From an uncultured Phycisphaerae bacterium (GTDB lineage Bacteria > Planctomycetota > Phycisphaerae > Phycisphaerales > SM1A02), in NCBI GenBank assembly GCA_937899935.1, contig CALCOW010000153.1:1-6695 (forward strand): a stretch of DNA of 6,695 nucleotides. The letters run 5' to 3'. How positions within the stretch are numbered: the stretch's first letter is position 1; each line of letters opens with the position of its first letter. The notes beneath the pieces were generated by a model that ran no database searches, was not told the DNA's origin, and was given only the letters and a program-made list of their open reading frames with translations. The position numbers were made by a program, and so were the translations under genes. Positions 1 to 5,799 of the stretch are shown here, piece by piece.

Positions 1-24
1 CTGATCAGGATGGCTGCAAATGAA

Positions 25-534
25 CTAGGCAGCGGGTTCGATCCAGTTCCCACCACCGAGTACGGCGTCGAGTCCACGATCAATAACCACCTGACCCATG
101 CCGGGCAAGGGGTAGTACTTACTCAACGATCGAGCAAGGGCTTCTGGCGTTGTCAGCACCACATAAACCGGGCTTCCCATGACATTTGTTGCAAAACGAA
201 GCGCTCTATGGATATGACCAAGCGTGGTCGCGACCATGAGTTCTTCACCATCAAAACGAATTGGCATGATTCGAAATTGCCACGCTTGCCGACGTGTCAC
301 CATATGAAGAACATCGGAATCAACATCCTCTTTTGATGGATCAATCTTTTCTGTTAGGCCCGCATATTGCTGCGCCCACGCGCGTTCAATTTTCTCCGGC
401 GCAATTGAAAAGAGTTCCTCACATAACCACCCAAAGGGTCGTTGCGTTTCTCGTTGTGCCTCAAGTACTTCTTGAACCTGGGCTTCTGTCAACACCCCTG
501 CCAAGACCAAGTAATCTCCAATTCGCGTTCCCAT
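25..534 (-). CDS. Stand-alone MshEN / GspE N-terminal-domain-like protein (169 aa)
   Basis: The protein resembles the N-terminal domain of GspE/PilB/MshE ATPases but has no Walker A or ATPase domain, ending after about 169 residues. Residues 4-27 fit the MshEN consensus (RLGxx[LVI][LVI]xxG[LVI][LVI]xxxxLxxxLxxQ): R4, G6, L9, V10, G13, V14, L15, V20, L24, Q27. After exactly five residues a degenerate second copy follows (33-56; G35, I49 and Q56 kept). Residues about 80-141 look like the alpha/beta part of T2SSE_N, with a hydrophobic strand near 98-102 and a closing 'KYYPLPG'. In the family, MshEN binds cyclic di-GMP; binding here is inference. The start at 534 is chosen because GAGGGG lies 8 bases upstream and homology begins at once; the reading frame is open to 636, but that extension looks non-coding. 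There is no signal peptide or membrane segment, so it is probably cytoplasmic. Family call fairly sure, function unknown. Confidence 0.75.
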   Translation of the reverse strand: MGTRIGDYLVLAGVLTEAQVQEVLEAQRETQRPFGWLCEELFSIAPEKIERAWAQQYAGLTEKIDPSKEDVDSDVLHMVTRRQAWQFRIMPIRFDGEELMVATTLGHIHRALRFATNVMGSPVYVVLTTPEALARSLSKYYPLPGMGQVVIDRGLDAVLGGGNWIEPAA

Positions 535-542
535 CCCTGAGT

Positions 543-548
543 CCCCTC
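543..548 (-). promoter_or_regulatory. Ribosome binding site of the MshEN-like gene
   Basis: GAGGGG on the minus strand, 8 bases before the ATG whose first base is 534. It decides between that ATG and the upstream in-frame ATGs at 576 and 636, whose encoded residues do not look like part of the domain. Confidence 0.55.
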
Positions 549-784
549 GTAAGTAGAAGTAGTATGCTCGATCCATCGACCATCCCCTTGCCCTGCTTGG
601 CGTCAGAACAAAGAACTCCCTTAAAGTAGGTGGCAAAAGATCTAGTCGTACGGTCTTGTGAAAACAGGTGGTTTGTGCGGGGTCAAAAGTCCGATCTTTG
701 AGCTCTTATGGCCATCAGACTCATCACATTGCCATTTGGGGCAGGGTCCGAGAACCAGCCATACCGACACAAAGCGCATTCCTT

Positions 785-790
785 TAATAT
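785..790 (+). promoter_or_regulatory. Candidate -10 box just upstream of the transporter GTG
   Basis: TAATAT ends nine bases before the GTG start at 800. If it is used, transcription would begin at about 797-800, giving a message with almost no leader. This agrees with the lack of a clear Shine-Dalgarno sequence (only GGTAG at 791-795). No -35 hexamer is recognisable, so this is tentative. Confidence 0.25.
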
Positions 791-799
791 GGTAGACCT

Positions 800-3460
800 G
801 TGTCTGAGCGTATACGTGACATCTTTCTAGGGTTCTGGGGACGCACCGTTACCAAACATCCCCTCGTCACTTTGCTGATCTGTTTATTGATTGCAACAGG
901 ATCAGTGATCGTGACATTGGATCGCCTTGAATTCCATGGCGATCGTGGCGATCTCATTGATCCAGAACTTGAATGGAACGCTCGCTACAACGAGTATCGA
1001 CGAGACTTTCCGCGTTGGGATGATTTGGTTATTTGCCTTGAAGGCGAAGCCAGTGACGAACGCATCACCGATCTTGCAAGATCACTCGCTGAACAACTCA
1101 GAGAGAGTCCACGAGTCCTAGGAGCAGATGCGGGCTTCCGCACCAACGAAGCAAGCCCTCGGTTGTTTATGGCCGCACCACAAGCTGAGTTTGAACAGAG
1201 ACTGCTTGATATCAGGGTGGGCAAAGAACTCAGTCAAGCGGCAAATGCGGTGACCGGTCTCGAAGTGCTCATGAGCCAACTCCAACGAGAAGGAAAAGGC
1301 TCGAACACCATTCAGCAACTCAATCAGATTATGACCCCGTATATCGCTGGGCTTGAGGGCGGTGATCCGGTCTTCGATCTTGTGGGCAGTGAATTCGAAC
1401 GCTGGCAACCACTCGTTACCGAGAGTGGCCGCATCAGAATTATTCAACTTCGATTTGCGCCACTGGAGTCGGCCATCAACTCGCTCAGCGACAACCTTGT
1501 TTGGCTTCGCCAACAAGTCAGTTTAGCGGTGCAAGAATCGGGAATTGAGAACATTGAATATGGCATCACTGGTATTCCAGCAATCGAGGCCGATGAAACA
1601 ACTCAATCAATCTATGATTCAACAATCGCGTCTATTATTGCTTTGGCGCTGATCACCATCATGATGCTGATTGCCTTTCGCGGCATTGTGATTCCCTTAT
1701 TGGCCGCTGGCTGTCTCCTCATCGCTATTGCTTGGAGCTTCGGATGGCTTGTCTTTTCTGTTGGCCACCTACAATTGCTCTCGGTCGTGTTCTCGGTCAT
1801 TCTTCTTGGACTTGGCGTTGACTTTGCGCTGCATCTTGTCTCAAGATTAGAGTTGGTGCACCGACAACACACCACGTTGCATGAGGCCGTTGCCCGAGTC
1901 TTTCGTGGTATTGGTCCAGGAATGATCACCGGAACAATCACCACTGCCGTTGCTTTCGGGGCTACTGCTCTGACTGACTTTAAGGGCATGGCTGAAATGG
2001 GCATCATTGCTGGCGGCGGCATCATCGTCTGTCTATTTGCCATGCTGAGCAGCTTCCCAGCAGCACTAGCGCTCTTGCCGAATTGGCATCAAATCTTACG
2101 ACATCGTGATCATGGACAATCCATGCACCTAGCTGCGGGTCGTATGAATTGGATCGATCATCATCCGCTACTCACGCTGATTCTCTCTGTGCTCGTTGTG
2201 CTCTGCGCGGCCATTCCTGCATATCGCGTTAAATACGACCCCAATGTGTTGAATCTGCAACCACCTGGTATTGAGTCAGTGCAATGGGAGGCGCGGCTCG
2301 TCGAAGACGATGCACGGACTGTCTGGAATGCTCTGATTCGAACGACGCGTGAAAAGACACCCGAGTTAGTCACTGAGCTGACGGCCCTCCCAACGGTCCA
2401 TGATGTTGGTGGCATGGGTCTGCTCTATCCAACAAACTACAAGCAGCGAGCTCTAGAAGTAGCAAAATTGCGCAACGATCCGATCCGAACTAGGTCGATG
2501 CCAAGCACTTTCCCATACCTTCGGGCTCAGGTGCAGAAGCTTCTCTTTGGCCTACAGTTAAATATTCAGTCAGTGACGGGTTGGCAGCGAACCGAATTAG
2601 ATGCCATCGTGAGCCGCATTCAGCACGCGCTACTAATCACAAGAGAAGTGACTGAAGAAGAAAAGCAGCTTCGCGCCCAGAGAACAAATGAAGCGTTTCA
2701 CACGGCACAGATCGCTCTCAAAGAACTGATTGACGAGGCCCTCGAAGAGAAGCCTTTGCAACCCAATGACCTGCCAGAGGCACTTCGTGCACAGTGGATC
2801 GGCACCAATGGCGACTGGCTCTTACGTGTCTATCCGCAGGCCGATGAAGAGTCGATCCTTGAGCCAGCAAGATTAAAAGCATTCATTGAGGATATTCGTA
2901 ACGTGGCGCCGGATGTTCTTGGGCCGCCGGTTCAGATCTTTGAGTCAAGCATCATTGTTGTTGGCGCCTATCAAAAAGCGGCCATCTATGCGCTGATTGC
3001 GATCTTGATCGTGTTGCTACTTGACTTTCGTTCGATTGCCGACGCATTGTGCGCCATGGTTCCCGTCTCTGTTGGATTTGTGGGAGTGTTTGGACTTTTA
3101 GGTCTACTGCAATTCTCCGTGAACTTCGCCAATCTGATCGTAATGCCATTGATCTTGGGTATCGGTATGGCTGCAGGCGTGCATATGGTGCACCGCTGGC
3201 GCTATGAACCAGAAGGTCGACCAGCTGGCCTTAGCGGCGGAACAGGTAGAGCCGTGACCATGACACTCCTAACAACCATGATTGGGTTTGGGGCAATGAT
3301 GATTGCCGAACACCGTGGCATTCGATCTTTGGGCGCGGTGATGACCACCGGTCTGGGCATGACACTTCTGGCCTGCTATACGGTGATGCCTGCCATACTT
3401 CAATTGCGAAACCAGCGACGCAATGCTCGATCCGTAGCAAAGCAACAAGACACCGCATAG
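800..3460 (+). CDS. MMPL-family RND transporter, HpnN-like (886 aa)
   Basis: An inner-membrane RND-superfamily exporter with the duplicated MMPL layout. TM1 is about 21-40, followed by a large periplasmic loop 41-272. TM2-TM6 are about 273-293, 296-320, 323-346, 373-392 and 400-426. TM7 is 456-474, followed by a second loop 475-724. TM8-TM12 are about 725-742, 746-770, 775-798, 818-836 and 843-868. From memory, the segments 'DLIDPELEWNARYNEYRRDF' after TM1, 'ESVQWEARL' (492-500) and 'NFANLIVMPLILGIG' in TM10 recall HpnN, which moves hopanoids to the outer membrane. D341 in TM4 is the expected proton-relay acid; the matching TM10 position is A791. Residues about 612-655 of loop 2 are charged and helical, possibly a coiled coil. 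The GTG start at 800 is forced: an in-frame stop lies at 785 and TM1 begins at residue 21. The gene converges on the aminopeptidase gene with a 31-base gap. The MMPL call is firm; substrate (hopanoid, other lipid) is inference, and no hopanoid genes are visible. Confidence 0.9.
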   Translation: MSERIRDIFLGFWGRTVTKHPLVTLLICLLIATGSVIVTLDRLEFHGDRGDLIDPELEWNARYNEYRRDFPRWDDLVICLEGEASDERITDLARSLAEQLRESPRVLGADAGFRTNEASPRLFMAAPQAEFEQRLLDIRVGKELSQAANAVTGLEVLMSQLQREGKGSNTIQQLNQIMTPYIAGLEGGDPVFDLVGSEFERWQPLVTESGRIRIIQLRFAPLESAINSLSDNLVWLRQQVSLAVQESGIENIEYGITGIPAIEADETTQSIYDSTIASIIALALITIMMLIAFRGIVIPLLAAGCLLIAIAWSFGWLVFSVGHLQLLSVVFSVILLGLGVDFALHLVSRLELVHRQHTTLHEAVARVFRGIGPGMITGTITTAVAFGATALTDFKGMAEMGIIAGGGIIVCLFAMLSSFPAALALLPNWHQILRHRDHGQSMHLAAGRMNWIDHHPLLTLILSVLVVLCAAIPAYRVKYDPNVLNLQPPGIESVQWEARLVEDDARTVWNALIRTTREKTPELVTELTALPTVHDVGGMGLLYPTNYKQRALEVAKLRNDPIRTRSMPSTFPYLRAQVQKLLFGLQLNIQSVTGWQRTELDAIVSRIQHALLITREVTEEEKQLRAQRTNEAFHTAQIALKELIDEALEEKPLQPNDLPEALRAQWIGTNGDWLLRVYPQADEESILEPARLKAFIEDIRNVAPDVLGPPVQIFESSIIVVGAYQKAAIYALIAILIVLLLDFRSIADALCAMVPVSVGFVGVFGLLGLLQFSVNFANLIVMPLILGIGMAAGVHMVHRWRYEPEGRPAGLSGGTGRAVTMTLLTTMIGFGAMMIAEHRGIRSLGAVMTTGLGMTLLACYTVMPAILQLRNQRRNARSVAKQQDTA

Positions 3461-3491
3461 GTCCAATAGATTTTTCAGGCCACCAGCGAGA

Positions 3492-4631
3492 TCACACAGA
3501 CGCGGTCGCTGCCAACAACTCTTTCGGATTGAGTGCTGCAAGTTCTTCAGTCACAAAGAGTCCATCACGACGCACCAACTCACCATCAAAGTAGATCTCA
3601 CCACCACCATACTCGGGCCGCTGGATCAATACGAGATCCCAATGCACTTGAGATCGGTTGCCATTATCCGTCTCTTCGTAAGCAGCACCGGGTGTAAAGT
3701 GCAGTGAACCAGCGATTTTCTCATCAAAGAGTATGTCTTTCATCGGCTCTAAAATATGGGGGTTAAAACCAATAGCGAACTCTCCGATGTAGCGTGCGCC
3801 TTCATCCGAATCCAAAATAGAGTTCAGTTCAGTCACATCACCATCACAAGTCGCGTCAACAATCTTTCCCTTGGCAAACTCGAACCTCACGTTCTCAAAA
3901 GTCTGGCCATAGTAGACCGTTGGAGTGTTGTAGTGCATGACACCATTGACACTGTCACGAACCGGCGCCGTAAAACATTCACCATCAGGAATGTTGTGCT
4001 CACCACAACATTCAACGGCGCGGATGTCCTTAATTGAGAATTTAAGGTCCGTATCTCCAGGTCCTTTTATGTGCACTTCATCGGTCGCTGTCATTCTCTC
4101 TGCAAGAACGCGACCTGATTCCGTCATCAACCCGTAGTCCAAGCAACACACGTCAAAGTAAAACTTTTCAAACGCCTCAGTACTCATATTCGCCAACTGA
4201 GCCATACTCGGTGTTGGCCAGCGAAGAACACACCACTTCGTTTTCTTGACGCGCTGTTCAAGATGTACCGGGGTACGATAAATCTCTGCCATTGCCTTGC
4301 GACTTTGATCTGGCACATCACATTCTTCACTAACATTTCCTGCGCCACGCAAACCAATGTACGCTGCCATCTTCTTCATTCGATAGAGATCACAGTCGGC
4401 CCATACCTGGAGATGGTCTTCACTCGCATCCCATTGCAGTGCTCGCATCACAGGCTGGCTGCGCAACTCGACATGGGGGTGCCCACCAGCACGGCGGGTT
4501 GCCTCGACGAGTTCAATGGCCATTTCTGGTGGCGCATCAAAAAGCTCGATGAGCACGTGCTCACCTGGTTGAATTCTGGTTGAGTGGTTAATAAGAAGCT
4601 CGGCAAGCTCGTGTTGACGTGGATCGCGCAT
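3492..4631 (-). CDS. M29-family metallo-aminopeptidase (AmpS/aminopeptidase T-like, 379 aa)
   Basis: A cytoplasmic, probably dimeric, two-metal exopeptidase that removes N-terminal residues from peptides (peptidase family M29, COG2309). Length is close to the usual 370-415. The N-terminal half (about 1-190) holds the family's substrate-entry domain, with 'IQPGEHVLIEL' near 20-30 and 'RRAGGHPHVEL' near 46-56. The C-terminal half carries the metal site: E218 in 'IPDGECFTAPV', E284 in 'IGEFAIG', H311 in 'SLHFTPGAAY', H330 and D332 in 'VHWDL', with Y318 as the catalytic tyrosine. The E218-E284 spacing (66) and H311-Y318 spacing (7) agree with characterised members as I recall them. 'HFTPG' replaces the more common 'HIALG', and the loop between H311 and H330 is shorter than in AmpS, so this is probably a divergent subfamily. 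Two Cys-Cys pairs (162-163, 208-209) stand out. The start at 4631 is supported by a very strong Shine-Dalgarno sequence. No signal peptide. The natural substrate is unknown. Confidence 0.88.
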   Translation of the reverse strand: MRDPRQHELAELLINHSTRIQPGEHVLIELFDAPPEMAIELVEATRRAGGHPHVELRSQPVMRALQWDASEDHLQVWADCDLYRMKKMAAYIGLRGAGNVSEECDVPDQSRKAMAEIYRTPVHLEQRVKKTKWCVLRWPTPSMAQLANMSTEAFEKFYFDVCCLDYGLMTESGRVLAERMTATDEVHIKGPGDTDLKFSIKDIRAVECCGEHNIPDGECFTAPVRDSVNGVMHYNTPTVYYGQTFENVRFEFAKGKIVDATCDGDVTELNSILDSDEGARYIGEFAIGFNPHILEPMKDILFDEKIAGSLHFTPGAAYEETDNGNRSQVHWDLVLIQRPEYGGGEIYFDGELVRRDGLFVTEELAALNPKELLAATASV

Positions 4632-4636
4632 GTTTT

Positions 4637-4646
4637 CTCCTCCTCC
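4637..4646 (-). promoter_or_regulatory. Strong ribosome binding site of the aminopeptidase gene
   Basis: GGAGGAGGAG on the minus strand, five bases before the ATG at 4631. It contains a full GGAGG core and is much stronger than any other translation signal in the window, suggesting efficient translation and fixing the start codon. Confidence 0.85.
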
Positions 4647-4756
4647 AGGCGAGTAGAGACTTAAAAGAGATATGACAGAGGCTCAGCATGCTAACAGGTC
4701 AGGGCCATCTACATGCCTGATCGTGCTACTAAATCTGGCAAAGCAGTCGCCAAGGT

Positions 4757-5725
4757 TTAACCCGCGGTGCGGCGTGACGCTGCATCTGGCTCATCAAAAA
4801 GAGATTCCAGCAGGTGGGCAACCGCAGGTGTCATTTTGGTCTCGCTGCGGTGAAGCAACTTGAATTCTTGTTGGACGGCATGGGGATCAAATTCAAACCA
4901 ACCAGCACATCGAGCATCGCGGCGACGCCTAGCCGACCAGAACCCATCCATCGCCCGGCCATGAGCAATACGCTGCCCACTTGGTGGGTGTGCATCCCAT
5001 CGTTCAACATGCGATCCCAATAAAGCTTGTTCAAAGTCATCAAATCCATCACGTTCACTCGACGCCAAAAGGATCACATTGGTCTCACGTGGCATAAACT
5101 GACGGTGTGCTTTGATTAAGAGCTTCCGAATATACCCAACCCGGTCGATTGGACCATTGGGCATACCAATAACAAGCGATACATTCGGACCAGGATCTGG
5201 CGCCACAATATGAACGGTGCCTAGCCGACGCTGATTCGTGTCATGAATGACAGACTCCTCACCCAGTCGACTTCCTTCAATGAAATGACTGGCCTCGGTG
5301 ACATATTTTTGCATCTGACCATCAGATAGATTCTCATCCCACCAAATACGAACCACATAAGGCCGGCGAATTTGCTCAAGCACACGTAGACGAGAGGAGA
5401 TCTTTAACTGGCGTGGCTGATCCGTGTGTGGACGGATTCGTTTTACATGCACATAAAAATGCACACCATCACGGGTCACTTCAAAATCGCATTGGCGGCC
5501 AGTGGGCGTTGGGACCTCCCAACGAAGTGCACAGCCCTGTCGATCGAGGTGGTCTGCAATAAGCACCTCTGCCAGGGTGTCATCAAATTGCTTGACATTC
5601 TTTTGAACACAGAGCCTTTGCCGCAGCGGAGCCAATCCCACCCGTGACGACCAACCATTGACCCGCTTGAGAAGTTCAGCGGGCATTCGATCTTCCAGAG
5701 CAAGCGGTTCAGATCGTGGCGTCAT
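4757..5725 (-). CDS. Unknown protein with a PD-(D/E)XK nuclease-like N-terminal half (322 aa)
   Basis: I do not recognise a named family. Residues about 46-129 read as the alpha-beta-beta-beta-alpha-beta core of PD-(D/E)XK (restriction-endonuclease-like) proteins: helix 46-63 with E53, strand 66-71, strand 78-84 with D80 ('QCDFEVT'), strand 88-95 ending in 'FYVHVKRI', helix 111-120, strand 121-129 ('RPYVVRIWW'). The third motif is H93-V-K95, where an acidic residue or Gln normally takes the place of H93. The C-terminal half has a helix near 197-208, a strand near 216-221 ('NVILLAS'), an acidic segment 225-232, and a basic run 'RRRR' at 266-269. There is no signal peptide or membrane segment. 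An alternative start is M14 (ATG at 5686) with GGAAG five bases upstream; M1 has no good ribosome site. It lies 74 bases after hflX and 125 before the aminopeptidase gene, with no methyltransferase or helicase partner visible. The nuclease fold is inference; it may be catalytically inactive. Confidence 0.7.
   Translation of the reverse strand: MTPRSEPLALEDRMPAELLKRVNGWSSRVGLAPLRQRLCVQKNVKQFDDTLAEVLIADHLDRQGCALRWEVPTPTGRQCDFEVTRDGVHFYVHVKRIRPHTDQPRQLKISSRLRVLEQIRRPYVVRIWWDENLSDGQMQKYVTEASHFIEGSRLGEESVIHDTNQRRLGTVHIVAPDPGPNVSLVIGMPNGPIDRVGYIRKLLIKAHRQFMPRETNVILLASSERDGFDDFEQALLGSHVERWDAHPPSGQRIAHGRAMDGFWSARRRRDARCAGWFEFDPHAVQQEFKLLHRSETKMTPAVAHLLESLFDEPDAASRRTAG
5692..5696 (-). promoter_or_regulatory. 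Possible ribosome binding site for an internal start of the nuclease-like gene
   Basis: GGAAG on the minus strand, five bases before the in-frame ATG at 5686 (residue 14). The ATG at 5725 has no comparable site; its nearest purine run (AGGAAA) is about 19 bases away. The true protein may therefore be 309 residues. The predicted fold starts after residue 40, so both starts keep it whole. Confidence 0.3.
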
Positions 5726-5752
5726 AACTGCGGGAGCTGGTTTCCTTACTTG

Positions 5753-5769
5753 GGCTCACTAACTGAGCC
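5753..5769 (-). terminator. Inverted repeat between hflX and the nuclease-like gene (possible weak terminator)
   Basis: A perfect 6-bp stem (GGCTCA / TGAGCC) with a five-base loop lies 31 bases downstream of the hflX stop codon and 28 bases upstream of the next ATG. On the minus strand it is followed by CAAGTAAGG, not a run of T, so it is not a canonical intrinsic terminator. It could lower read-through, stabilise the hflX message, or be chance. Confidence 0.3.
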
Positions 5770-5799
5770 ATGGGGCGACTTCGAACACGTCTCATCTTA

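Larger units (their letters stand above)
535..799. other. Divergent intergenic region
   Basis: These 265 bases separate the minus-strand MshEN-like gene from the plus-strand transporter gene, so promoters for both should lie here. On the plus strand, TAATAT at 785-790 is a good -10-like hexamer, but no convincing -35 hexamer lies 16-18 bases before it. On the minus strand, TTGACC (681-686) is a -35-like hexamer, but the hexamer 17 bases downstream (TTTCAC) matches a -10 box poorly. I see no gene, repeat array or structured RNA in it. Confidence 0.5.

Noticed and set aside
294..629. 111-codon open frame on the plus strand over the MshEN-like gene
   Set aside because: It is the antisense shadow of a better-supported gene, has no ribosome site and shows no domain-like pattern.
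535..636. N-terminal extension of the MshEN-like protein to an ATG at 636
   Set aside because: The MshEN motif starts right at the ATG at 534, which has a good ribosome binding site. The upstream in-frame residues do not resemble the domain and would sit in the probable promoter region.
646..651. Possible operator around the CGTACG palindrome in the divergent region
   Set aside because: Symmetry does not extend past the 6-bp core.
1612..2043. 143-codon open frame on the minus strand inside the transporter gene
   Set aside because: It is antisense to TM segments of a well-supported protein, and its translation is basic, Met/Ala/Pro-rich and unlike any domain.
3485..3510. Possible terminator hairpin at the convergent transporter/aminopeptidase junction
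   Set aside because: The stem is only 5 bp (AGCGA/TCGCT) with a 16-base loop, it overlaps the aminopeptidase stop region and has no T-run.
4263..4583. 106-codon open frame on the plus strand over the aminopeptidase gene
   Set aside because: It lies antisense to the conserved N-terminal half of the M29 protein; its His/Cys/Thr-rich translation looks random.
4632..4756. A promoter or small gene in the 125-base gap before the aminopeptidase gene
   Set aside because: TTGGCG- and TATCTC-like hexamers occur, but none pair at a convincing spacing. The 8-bp palindrome AGCATGCT (4685-4692) is too short to mean much alone, and the 63-codon plus-strand open frame running into 4863 has no support.
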